A DNA stretch of 64,000 bases from NCBI GenBank assembly GCA_963663635.2, contig CAXXMY010000003.1:1-64000 (forward strand). Direction: 5' to 3'. Position numbers and translations under genes: made by a program. Origin of the DNA: Poriferisodalis sp963663635. Its GTDB lineage: Bacteria; Actinomycetota; Acidimicrobiia; Acidimicrobiales; Poriferisodalaceae. A model generated the notes under the pieces. It worked only from the letters and a program-made list of their open reading frames with translations, was not told the DNA's origin and did no database searches. This document shows, piece after piece, positions 46,179 through 54,328 of this stretch (position 1 is the stretch's first letter; each line of letters begins with the position of its first letter).

Positions 46179-47294
46179 GTGTCAGAGAGCAGCTCGGCGT
46201 TCCGGCTGAGCCAGTACAGCCACGGCGCGGGCTGAGCGTGCAAGCTCGGACCTTCCGAGCTGGCGCAGGTCCTGCGCCACCTTTCCCCGCCGACACACCC
46301 CGATCTGCTGGTCGGACGTGAGACGAGCGACGATGCCGCCGTGTGGCGGCTCAACGACGGCACTCGCCTCGTTTCGACCGCCGATTTCTTTGCTCCCATC
46401 GTGGACGACGCCCGCACTTGGGGCCAGATCGCCGCTGCGAACTCCGCCAGCGACGTCTACGCCATGGGAGGCACGCCGCTGTTCGCGCTCAACCTCGCGG
46501 CGTGGCCCCGCGAGGTCCTGCCGCTCGATCTGCTCGCTGAGGTGCTTGCCGGCGGTGCCGACGCGGCCGCCACAGGCAATTGGGTTGTCGCGGGCGGCCA
46601 CACCATCGACGGCCCAGAACCGGTGTACGGCATGTCGATGACCGGAATCATCTCCGACCCTTCGGCCGAGGTGCTCACCAATGCCGGCGGCCGTGCCGGC
46701 CAAGCCCTCGTGCTCACCAAGCCCATCGGAACGGGTCTGCTGGCAACAGCAATCAAGCGTTCTGGGCCCGAGGCCATCGCGCCTGGCGGGCCGCTGCACG
46801 CGGCCTACACAGCCGGTGTCGCCGAAATGTGCCGCCTCAACGCCGACGCCGCCGACGCGGCGCGTCACGCCGGTGCCACGGCGGCGACGGACATCACCGG
46901 TTTCGGTCTGCTGGGGCACTTGGCCGAGATCACACTGGCGTCCGACGTCGGCGCCAACATCGATGCGGCAGCGGTGCCCTTGCTGCCCGGCGCCGCGGAC
47001 CTCGCGACCGAGGGATTCGCGCCGGGAGGAACGCTGCGGAACCTCGAACACCTCGCTGAGCGGCTCACCGGCGCCGACGAGACGACTCGTCTGGTGCTGG
47101 GCGACCCGCAGACGTCCGGCGGACTGCTGTTCTCGTGCGCATTCGAAGCAGCCGAACAGGCAGCCCGCAAGCTGCGTGACAGCGGTCACCACGCCGCCGT
47201 CATCGGAGAGCTCACCGACGACCCCAGTGGCACGATCTCGGTCGGCGGCCACGTGGAGGCAAGCGGTTCCCAAGACCAATCGGTCGACGGCTGA
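46179..47294 (+). CDS. selD: Selenide, water dikinase, itself a selenoprotein (Sec19)
   Basis: This 371-residue enzyme makes selenophosphate from selenide and ATP for Sec-tRNA and seleno-tRNA synthesis. From GTG 46179 the frame reads RLSQYSHGAG, then TGA (46233-46235), then ACKLGPSELAQVL. This is the catalytic loop of SelD, where other species have Cys or Sec before the conserved x-C-K. The frame then continues unbroken: DDAAVWRLND, VSTADFFAPIVDD, ANSASDVYAMGGTPLFALNL, TDITGFGLLGHL and DPQTSGGLLFS. Two hairpins follow the TGA. An in-frame GTG at 46341 would give a shortened protein lacking the catalytic loop, an annotation trap. Confidence 0.93.
46243..46279 (+). promoter_or_regulatory. Candidate bacterial SECIS hairpins (selD)
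   Basis: Two perfect inverted repeats follow the TGA. AGCTCGGA/TCCGAGCT (46243-46261) has a 3-nt loop. TGGCGCA/TGCGCCA (46261-46279) has a GGTCC loop starting 32 nt after the TGA. The second matches the loop sequence of the hairpin in the ArsC-like gene and of the E. coli fdhF element, so it is the better candidate. Confidence 0.55.
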
Positions 47295-47305
47295 GAGGCC
47301 GAGCC

Positions 47306-47917
47306 GTGGCTAACCTTCGGCACGCCGATGACGGGCCACAGCGCAGCAATCAGCGCCGCGGTGTTTTCCCCGGATCGTTCAACCCGCCAACGCGGGCCCA
47401 CATTGCCATCAGCGAAGCGGCAATGCTCCAGCACCGTCTCGACGTGCTCGTGTGGTCGGTGAGCCGGGTCGCACTGGCCAAAGAGGACGTGGCGCGGCCG
47501 CGCCTGGGTGATCGACTCGGCGTTCTCGAAGAGGTCGCTGCACACCTCGACTGGCTCGAGATCGCCGTCACCCATGCCCAACTGCTGTCGGACATCTCCG
47601 CCGGCTTCGATGTCATCGTCATGGGCGCCGACAAGTGGCATCAGATTCACGATCCCGTCTTCTACGGCGACGATCCAGCCCGCCGTGACGCCGCCATCGA
47701 CGCGCTGCCCACGGTGGCAATCGCAGCCCGGCCACCGTTCGACTGCCCGGCCGAGCTGGCGCTCGATCTGCCAGATTGGGTCGCCGAGGTGTCCAGCACG
47801 GCCGCCCGCACGGTCGATCCAGCGTTGATGGCGGCCTCCGCTGCCCGTTTCGACGAGTCGACGGGGGCCTGGACTGACCCAGCTCGCTACGAGGCCTGGC
47901 TGACGAGACCCAGATAG
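47306..47917 (+). CDS. Nucleotidylyltransferase-superfamily protein, NadD-like
   Basis: The protein has 203 residues from GTG 47306, 11 bp after selD. The adenylyltransferase motif is VFPGSFNPPTRAHIAI (G-x-F-x-P-x-T-x-x-H; the usual final H-x-G-H is only partly kept). FDVIVMGADKWHQI is the second typical block, as in NadD. It lacks the strong C-terminal SSTxIR signature of NadD; SSTAARTV stands in its place. A role other than nicotinate mononucleotide adenylylation is therefore possible. Being close to selD suggests co-transcription. Confidence 0.68.
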   Translation: MANLRHADDGPQRSNQRRGVFPGSFNPPTRAHIAISEAAMLQHRLDVLVWSVSRVALAKEDVARPRLGDRLGVLEEVAAHLDWLEIAVTHAQLLSDISAGFDVIVMGADKWHQIHDPVFYGDDPARRDAAIDALPTVAIAARPPFDCPAELALDLPDWVAEVSSTAARTVDPALMAASAARFDESTGAWTDPARYEAWLTRPR

Positions 47918-47953
47918 CCAAAGGGCCAGATAGCCAGATAGAAGGGGGCAACA

Positions 47954-48931
47954 ATGGACGGAATCGGGGACGTCGACCTGCTGGCATTCGAGCGCGGGTC
48001 CGCGTCGGCTCGACGCGCTGTGACCGAGGGCGTGATGACCAGCCTGAGGACTGGGTTCGTCTACACCGCGCATGACCTGTCCGGCGGGCTGCTCGACGAC
48101 GCCTACGACGTGCTGGGGCAGTTCTTCGGCCTGGACGCCGATTCGAAAGCTCGTTACGTCGACCCGGAGTCATTCGGAGCGCGCGGCTACACCGGACCGC
48201 TCACCGAGACAGCCGCCGTCTCGGATCGACCGGACTGGAAAGAGATGTTCAACTGGAGCGACCTGCCCCCCGCAGGGCATCCCCTCACCGTGACCTACGG
48301 TCGCTGGTACCGGCCGTCGATCTTTCCCGACGACGAGATCGAGCGTGCCACCGAGATCCTGATCGAGTTCCATCGCCGCCTGGTGGAACTCCAGCGTCGT
48401 TTCCTGCGCGTGATCGCGGTGGGCATCGGTGCCCACGAGACGTACTTCGACAGGATGACCACCTATGGCACGCACCTCAGTCGAGCCATTCACTACCCGC
48501 CGATGTCGAACGCTCCCGAAGGCGGGGCGCAGGGCCACGTGTGGGCCGACGAGCACGCGGACATCAACCTGATCACTGCTCTGCCACGCGCCACCGCACG
48601 TGGCCTGCAGGTCCGCATCGAGGGTGAATGGGTCGACGCGGCACCACCGCAGGACCACGTCATCATCAACTCCGGCATCATGCTGGAGCACCTCACGAAC
48701 GGAATGATCGACGCCGGCTGGCACCGAGTCATCGCCGACCCTGGACAAGACACGGCCCGCCTCAGCGTCGTGCAGTTCTGCCATCCGCGACCGTCGACCG
48801 TGCTGACACCCGCGCCGTCCACCGTGACGGCGCAGCAGCCCTGCCGCTACGAGGCCGTGTCGGCCGAAGATCGTCTCGAAGAGGTCATCTGGGAGATCAA
48901 TCTCATCCCCGACGCCCGCCGACTCGACTGA
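47954..48931 (+). CDS. 2-oxoglutarate/Fe(II) oxygenase, isopenicillin-N-synthase-like
   Basis: The protein has 325 residues. The DIOX_N part contains SLRTGFVYTAHDL and YDVLGQFFGLDADSKARY; the catalytic domain has the iron ligands H-x-D (EHADINLITAL, near residue 200) and a distal His (GWHRVIAD). An Arg-x-Ser (RLSVVQF) would bind 2-oxoglutarate. These enzymes hydroxylate or desaturate small molecules. Substrate unknown. The start ATG follows AGAAGGGGG by 6-7 nt. It is convergent with mycothione reductase. Confidence 0.87.
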   Translation: MDGIGDVDLLAFERGSASARRAVTEGVMTSLRTGFVYTAHDLSGGLLDDAYDVLGQFFGLDADSKARYVDPESFGARGYTGPLTETAAVSDRPDWKEMFNWSDLPPAGHPLTVTYGRWYRPSIFPDDEIERATEILIEFHRRLVELQRRFLRVIAVGIGAHETYFDRMTTYGTHLSRAIHYPPMSNAPEGGAQGHVWADEHADINLITALPRATARGLQVRIEGEWVDAAPPQDHVIINSGIMLEHLTNGMIDAGWHRVIADPGQDTARLSVVQFCHPRPSTVLTPAPSTVTAQQPCRYEAVSAEDRLEEVIWEINLIPDARRLD

Positions 48932-48970
48932 GCGACGCTACGGCGCGAGCGCCGCGGGCCACCAAGGAGA

Positions 48971-50389
48971 TCAGAGCTCGAGAAGTGCGTTCTCGATGAC
49001 CTCGGTCAAGGCAGGGTGGATGTAGAACTGATCGTGGGCCATCTGATCGACGGTCTGCCCGAACGCCATGCCCGAGATGAGCAGCTGGATGAGGGTGGAG
49101 GCCTGCGGCCCGATGATGTGCGCTCCCAGCAGTTCACGCGTCTCGGCGTGGGCAATCAGCTTGGCGAAGCTGCTGTGGTCCTCCATCGCCCACCCGTACG
49201 CCGTGTGGCTGAAGGGCTTGGTGGCCACGGTGATCGGCAGGCCCGCGGCAGCAGCGTCTCGCTCAGTGAGACCCACCGATGCGACCTGGGGGTGAGAGAA
49301 CACGGCATGGGGCACGTGCCGTTCATCGACGGTGCGCATCGGGCCCGGCTCGCGGCCTTCGGCGACGAGCAAGTTGTGACGGAGCGCTCGGACGTGGGCA
49401 TTGGCGAGATGCTTGAGCTGGATCTCGCTCGCGAGGTCTCCGAACGACCACACGCCTTCGGCGCTCGTGCGGAAGTGCTCATCGACCAGCACCCGCCCGC
49501 TGTCGTGATCCACGCCGGCGGCCTCGAGAGCCAGCAAGTCGCCGTTGGGCACCCTGCCGGTGGCCACGAGCAGCACATCGGCGGTGACTCGCTGGTGTTC
49601 GCCGTCGATGTCCATCTCCACTGCGACGCCGCCGTCGGGCAGCTCGCACACGTACGTCACCGCTGCGCCCAGCCGCAGGTCGAAATGGCGTTCTGCGGCT
49701 CGGGTGTAGGCATCCGAGACGTCGTCGTCTTCGGCTCGCAGCAGGCGCGCACTGCGGTTGACGAGCGTCACCTCGGTGCCCAATGCAGAGAACACGTAGC
49801 CGAGCTCGGCGGCGATATAGCCGCCGCCGAGCACGATCATCCGCTGGGGCAGCTCGTCGAGCCGCATCACCGTGTCAGACGTGTGAAACGGGGTCTGCTC
49901 GATCCCCGGGTACGGCGGGACGAACGGTCTCGCTCCTGCGCCCAGCACGACGTGGCGGCCGCGGACGCGTGCGGTGCCGCCGTCGTTGAGCTGGACCTCC
50001 AGCTCTCGATCGCCCACAAAGTGCGCCTGTCCCGCGAAGACGTCGACGTTGGGGCACGCCGTGCCGCATCGGAACACGCGGCCTCCCTCTGCGATGGGAT
50101 CGATCCGTCCGAAGACGCGGTCCCGGATTGCGGGCCAGTCGGCCCCGTCGAACGTCGTCGAGATGCCGTACGTGCCCGCGGTGGCGATCGTGTCGGCGAC
50201 GTCAGCGGCGTACACGAACATCTTGGACGGGATGCAGCCGACGTTCAGGCAGGTCCCGCCGAACGTGCCTCGCTCGACGAGCGCGATCGACCAGTCGTCG
50301 AACTCCGGCCCCGGAATCGAGTTGGCCGAGCCGCTGCCGACAATGACGAGGTCGAAGCTGTGCAGCTCGGAGTCGCCGTTGGAGCCCAT
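48971..50389 (-). CDS. mtr: Mycothione reductase
   Basis: The flavoprotein has 472 residues and reduces mycothiol disulfide with NADPH. FAD binding is shown by DLVIVGSGSANS, and the redox-active disulfide by GGTCLNVGCIPSK. The NADPH site is IVLGGGYIAAELGYVFSALG, and the C-terminal interface has MAHDQFYIHPALTEVIENALLEL with the catalytic His-Glu type pair. GSGSAN instead of GxGxxG-S and overall fit favour Mtr over glutathione or lipoamide reductases. Its ATG (50389) overlaps the stop of the upstream serine hydrolase as TAATG, implying translational coupling. It marks the host as a mycothiol-producing actinobacterium. Confidence 0.88.
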   Translation of the reverse strand: MGSNGDSELHSFDLVIVGSGSANSIPGPEFDDWSIALVERGTFGGTCLNVGCIPSKMFVYAADVADTIATAGTYGISTTFDGADWPAIRDRVFGRIDPIAEGGRVFRCGTACPNVDVFAGQAHFVGDRELEVQLNDGGTARVRGRHVVLGAGARPFVPPYPGIEQTPFHTSDTVMRLDELPQRMIVLGGGYIAAELGYVFSALGTEVTLVNRSARLLRAEDDDVSDAYTRAAERHFDLRLGAAVTYVCELPDGGVAVEMDIDGEHQRVTADVLLVATGRVPNGDLLALEAAGVDHDSGRVLVDEHFRTSAEGVWSFGDLASEIQLKHLANAHVRALRHNLLVAEGREPGPMRTVDERHVPHAVFSHPQVASVGLTERDAAAAGLPITVATKPFSHTAYGWAMEDHSSFAKLIAHAETRELLGAHIIGPQASTLIQLLISGMAFGQTVDQMAHDQFYIHPALTEVIENALLEL

Positions 50390-51681
50390 TACACGAGCGC
50401 CTGGTACGTGAGCGCTTTGAGCTCGGGACGGAGCGGGTGCGTACTTGACGGCAGCAGCTGGGTCAGCAACACCACCGTGACGTCCTCGACGGGGTCCACC
50501 CAAAACGCCGTGGACGCCGCGCCGCCCCAGGCGAATTCGCCCTTGCTCGAAAGCACCTGTGCCTTAGCGGGATCCAGCACGACCGAGAAGCCGAGACCGA
50601 AGCCGGCGCCGTCGAACGCTGCCTCGGAGAACAATGCTCGACCGCACGAGGTGAGATCGCCGCCGCCGGGCAGGTGGTTGCTGGCCATGAACTCCAGCGT
50701 GCGGCGTCCGATGATGCGGGCGCCGCCAAACTCGCCGCCATTTCGCAGCATCTGAGTGAACCGGTGGTAGTCCCCCATGGTCGATACCAGGCCGCCGCCT
50801 CCGGAGAGGATCTTCGGAGGCGCCAGGTAGGCCGACGTGCGCGGATCGTCGAGGAGTGTGCATGCCAGGTCAGAATTATCGGGGAGATACGACGGCATCG
50901 AGCGGCCGGTGTTGCCCGCAGCGGAGCGAGCTGCGAGTGCAGTGGTCGTGTAGTTCGCCGCGAAGCGCTCGACATCTGCGTCCGGCACCTGAAAGCCCGT
51001 GTCGACCATCCCCAACGGCCCGGTGACGTGTTCGGCCAGGTACTCGTCGAGCGACTGTCCCGAGACGAGCTCGACCAGACGCCCCACGACGTCGGTGGAG
51101 TAGCTGTAGTTCCATTCGGTGCCGGGATCGAATAGCAGCGGGAGCGCCGCCAGCGCGTCGCAGGTTTCTTCGAGGTTGCCAGGAGCGCCCCAGTTGAAGC
51201 CGTTGGCCCGGTACAGCGCATCGACTTCGTTGGCAAAGTGGAAGTCGTAGGTCAGACCGGACATGTGCGTGAGCAGGCTGTGCACGGTGACCTCACTGGC
51301 CGGCTCGCGGGTTTGATACTGCATGACATTGCCGCCGGCAAAGACCCGGGCCCCGGCAAATGACGGGATCCAGCGTGAGATCGGGTCCTTGAGCCCGAAG
51401 CAGCCCTGCTCGTAGAGCTGCATGGCCGCAACCGACACGATCGGCTTGGTCATCGAGTAAAGGCGATAGATCGTGTCGGCGGTGACGGGCAGATCCCGCT
51501 CGCAATCACGGTGCCCGTAGCGGTGGGTGTACGCAATCTGGCCGCCGCGCGTGACCAGCACCGAGACGCCCGGCAGGCGGCCATTGTCGACGTAGCGATT
51601 CAAATGCCGTCCGATCCGTTGAAGCCGATCCGCATCGAATCCGAGTTCGCCGGGCTCAGCCTCCGCCTCGATCGCTTCCAT
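50389..51681 (-). CDS. Serine hydrolase, class C beta-lactamase/esterase family
   Basis: The protein has 430 residues from ATG 51681, after a GAGG ribosome site. The catalytic S-x-x-K is SMTK in TIYRLYSMTKPIVSVA (near residue 72), followed by the Tyr-containing EWNYSYSTDVVG as the second motif. The fold is that of beta-lactamase class C, penicillin-binding proteins and esterases such as EstB. No signal peptide is seen, so a cytoplasmic esterase is more likely than antibiotic resistance. It is translationally coupled to mtr. Confidence 0.85.
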   Translation of the reverse strand: MEAIEAEAEPGELGFDADRLQRIGRHLNRYVDNGRLPGVSVLVTRGGQIAYTHRYGHRDCERDLPVTADTIYRLYSMTKPIVSVAAMQLYEQGCFGLKDPISRWIPSFAGARVFAGGNVMQYQTREPASEVTVHSLLTHMSGLTYDFHFANEVDALYRANGFNWGAPGNLEETCDALAALPLLFDPGTEWNYSYSTDVVGRLVELVSGQSLDEYLAEHVTGPLGMVDTGFQVPDADVERFAANYTTTALAARSAAGNTGRSMPSYLPDNSDLACTLLDDPRTSAYLAPPKILSGGGGLVSTMGDYHRFTQMLRNGGEFGGARIIGRRTLEFMASNHLPGGGDLTSCGRALFSEAAFDGAGFGLGFSVVLDPAKAQVLSSKGEFAWGGAASTAFWVDPVEDVTVVLLTQLLPSSTHPLRPELKALTYQALV

Positions 51682-51856
51682 CACAGCCTCCGTCGCTCTG
51701 AGCCGCAGTCTCGCTGACCCCAGCAGGCTAGAGCGCTGCTCTCCGTGCGTCGCTGCGCGGTCCAATCGATGTCGATCGCCGACACCTGTCGCGACAGACA
51801 CCTGAGGTATATGGAGGCACACTGGTGTTCTGTGAAATAGATCGCCACTTACGGGC

Positions 51857-51887
51857 TTGACAGCAACCGGTTTGTTCGGGCTACAGT
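51857..51887 (+). promoter_or_regulatory. Candidate sigma-70-type promoter
   Basis: TTGACA (51857-51862) is a perfect -35 box. TACAGT at 51882-51887 could serve as -10, with a 19-nt spacer, slightly longer than optimal. It points towards the small gene at 51967, in the gap between divergent transcription units. Confidence 0.4.
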
Positions 51888-51966
51888 GCCCGCTGTCTCG
51901 CCGGAGGCTCAGGCAACCGTCCGAGCAACACTGTCAGGCATTTGGGAAGAGAAGGGCTGTAGAGCC

Positions 51967-52392
51967 ATGTTGAACATGTACGAATTCTGTTTGATTGCTG
52001 AAGGCGCAGATCTCACATCCGAACCGATGATCGCCCAGCTCGAACGCGCAGGCTACGTACGACCAGGGCCCGGATCCCGCGGTCTCATTCAGACTCTCGC
52101 ATTCATTCGCAACGCTCGCAGCCTCAGCGAGGCAGCCGAGGCAGCCGAGGCAGCCGAGGCAGCCGTCAGCGCCGCCGAGCGAATCGAAGGCGTCTGCTTT
52201 GCCCGTCACGCACGCAGCGGCGAAGTGACGATCATCGATGCAACTGTCATCGGCTCGGTATCCGCCCCACCGGCACAAGCGCCCGCGTGCGAGTACGACC
52301 TGCCGATCGATCCCCCGATCACACACGCGAATCCAGCGTTCGGTTCCGCGGGTTCCATGCGTCATCCCAGCACCTGCATCAGGACTCCCTGA
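51967..52392 (+). CDS. Hypothetical protein with Ala/Glu repeat
   Basis: The family is not recognised. From ATG 51967 (a second ATG lies at 51976) 141 residues are encoded: MYEFCLIAEGADLTSEPMI, LERAGYVRPGPGSRG, then an alanine-glutamate run (EAAEAAEAAEAA) encoded by four exact 9-bp repeats GAGGCAGCC (52129-52164), then VCFARHARSGEVTIIDATVIG. The tail is proline-rich. The candidate promoter upstream supports expression. An upstream GTG/ATG extension is possible but less protein-like. Confidence 0.55.
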   Translation: MLNMYEFCLIAEGADLTSEPMIAQLERAGYVRPGPGSRGLIQTLAFIRNARSLSEAAEAAEAAEAAVSAAERIEGVCFARHARSGEVTIIDATVIGSVSAPPAQAPACEYDLPIDPPITHANPAFGSAGSMRHPSTCIRTP

Positions 52393-52467
52393 AGTCGACC
52401 GCACGGCCGTCACCTTGCACCGGACCGGACCTAGAGTTCTCCGGTGTGGATGTCGGCAGCAGGCGAA

Positions 52468-53166
52468 ATGGCTGACGAGCAGTTGCTGTCGCGGCTGCTG
52501 ATTGTGCGGCACGGTGAATCAGTGGCAATGGCTGAGGGAATCGTCGGCGGACCCAAGGGATGCCGCGGCCTCACCGACCGTGGTCGTGCTCAGGCTGCAG
52601 CACTCCGTGACAGATTCGCGGCCGGGCGCGAACCTGAGGTGCACTTCGTGTACACGTCCCCATTGCCGCGAGCTCGTGAGACCACCGACATCGTGCTGCC
52701 GGCACTAGGCGGGGGCGAGCGGGGCAACCTCAACGTTCGCATCCATGACGACCTCGAGGAAATGCGTCTTGGTCCCATCGACGGCATGACGTGGGAGGCC
52801 GCACGTCAGCAATTCGCTTTCGTCCGCTCTGACGGGCAGCCCTACACACCGGTTGTACCCGGTGGGGAGAGCCGAGCCGAGTTCCGTCACAGAGTTGCGC
52901 ACGTGCTGAATGACATTGCAGCATCGCATCCGGGCGCCACGGTGTTCGTGGGGTGCCATGGCGGAATCGTGTCCGCAGCGATGGCGATGGCATTCGGCAT
53001 CCCGCCCGCCCAACCGGGCGTCGGCGTAGTCACTGCGGTGACCTCGGTCACCGAGCTCGAGCTGCTTGACGGCGACAACGGGCTGCTCGACGGCGACAAC
53101 GGGCGACGCTGGCAAGTGCGTCGCTTCAACGACGCTGCCCATCTCACCGCTGTCGAAGCGGCCTGA
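52468..53166 (+). CDS. Histidine phosphatase superfamily protein
   Basis: The protein has 232 residues. The catalytic motif LLIVRHGES lies near the N-terminus, with the second His in FVGCHGGIVSAAM and the conserved YTSPLPRARETTDIVL. These features define the phosphoglycerate-mutase-like fold, which dephosphorylates small metabolites. Substrate unknown. ATG 52468 is preferred, but GTG 52444 and ATG 52450 are in frame. Near the C-terminus a 21-bp direct duplication (53062-53082 and 53083-53103) encodes LLDGDNG twice. Confidence 0.85.
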   Translation: MADEQLLSRLLIVRHGESVAMAEGIVGGPKGCRGLTDRGRAQAAALRDRFAAGREPEVHFVYTSPLPRARETTDIVLPALGGGERGNLNVRIHDDLEEMRLGPIDGMTWEAARQQFAFVRSDGQPYTPVVPGGESRAEFRHRVAHVLNDIAASHPGATVFVGCHGGIVSAAMAMAFGIPPAQPGVGVVTAVTSVTELELLDGDNGLLDGDNGRRWQVRRFNDAAHLTAVEAA

Positions 53167-53244
53167 ACCGATGGCTCCCGCTTCGCAGAACACACAGGCA
53201 CTGCGACCTTCTAGCTTGGCGTTGTCGGGAGACTGGAGGACCAA

Positions 53245-54291
53245 ATGCTGGTCGAACGCATTGAAGCCAAATGGATCGACACCTTCGCGTCGGTGTTCGA
53301 ATTGTGCGGCGTCGAGCCGCCGCAGACGGCAGCGATCCTGTCGGAGAGCCAGAGCAGGTCAGTCAACGTCAACTTGGCCGAGCTGGCGCTCGATCGGCTC
53401 GGCACCCCCGCAATTCACGTAGTGGTGCCAACCCCGCGCCAATCTGCACCTGTACCAGTGCGTTCAACCGGCGCGTCGGACGCCATCGCCGGATCGACAG
53501 CGGTCATCGCCGCGCTCGGCGCCGTTGACTTCGTGGTGGACTGCACCGTGGAGGGGTTGTTGCACGCATCCGAGCTGCCGCAGGTGCTGCGCGAGGGCAC
53601 CCGAGTCCTGATGGTGTCCAACGAGCATCCAGAGGCCCTGGAGCGTCTGGTGCCGACACCTGACCTCGAACCCAAGGTGAAGACGGGCATCAAGAAACTG
53701 ATCGCCGCAACACAGATGCGGGTCAGCTCTGACGCCGGCACGGATCTGGTCGTGAATGTCGACGGGGCCCCCTGTGGCGGCGGCTGGGGCTACACGGCAC
53801 GGCCGGGCACGATCAGCCATTGGCCGGGTGGGCTGTGCCTCGCGTTCCCGAAAGCCGGAACGGTGAACGGCACCATCGTCATGGACCGAGGCGACATGAA
53901 TCTCACGTTCAAGCGCTACATCGAGTCCCCGGTGACGCTGCAGATCGAGGATGACTTCGTGGTCGATATCGAGGGCACTGGGACCGACGCCGCCCTCTTC
54001 CGCAGCTACACGGACGCGTGGGGCGACCGCGAGGCGTACGCCACCAGCCACGTCGGCTGGGGCATGAACCCGGGCGCTCGCTGGGACACGCTCACGCTGT
54101 ACGACCGCAGCCAGACCAATGGCACCGAGCAACGTGCGTTCGCCGGTAATTTCCTGTATTCCACAGGGGCCAACGAACACGCTGGTCGCCACACCCTCGG
54201 GCATTTCGACCTGCCGATGCGCAACCACAGCGTCCATCTCGACGGCGAGGCCGTGGTGATCGACGGCGTACTGCAGGGCGACTTGGCCTGA
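53245..54291 (+). CDS. NicX-like metalloenzyme (2,5-dihydroxypyridine dioxygenase / M29-like)
   Basis: The protein has 348 residues, the length of 2,5-dihydroxypyridine 5,6-dioxygenase (NicX), a family related to M29 aminopeptidases. The C-terminal metal-binding region is TGANEHAGRHTLGHFDLPMRNHSVH-type, with spaced His and Asp residues. LVVNVDGAPCGGGWG and GWGMNPGARW are other typical blocks. In NicX the iron opens a pyridine ring in nicotinate breakdown. Substrate here is not certain. It is the first gene of a three-gene cassette with an acyl-CoA ligase and a beta-hydroxyacid dehydrogenase. Confidence 0.7.
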   Translation: MLVERIEAKWIDTFASVFELCGVEPPQTAAILSESQSRSVNVNLAELALDRLGTPAIHVVVPTPRQSAPVPVRSTGASDAIAGSTAVIAALGAVDFVVDCTVEGLLHASELPQVLREGTRVLMVSNEHPEALERLVPTPDLEPKVKTGIKKLIAATQMRVSSDAGTDLVVNVDGAPCGGGWGYTARPGTISHWPGGLCLAFPKAGTVNGTIVMDRGDMNLTFKRYIESPVTLQIEDDFVVDIEGTGTDAALFRSYTDAWGDREAYATSHVGWGMNPGARWDTLTLYDRSQTNGTEQRAFAGNFLYSTGANEHAGRHTLGHFDLPMRNHSVHLDGEAVVIDGVLQGDLA

Positions 54292-54328
54292 GCCCGCCGC
54301 TCCGCTCGTCCCCAATCGTTCCCGCGCA

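Noticed and set aside
51886..51966. Longer N-terminus for the small gene at 51967
   Set aside because: The extension would start inside the candidate promoter and lacks a ribosome site.
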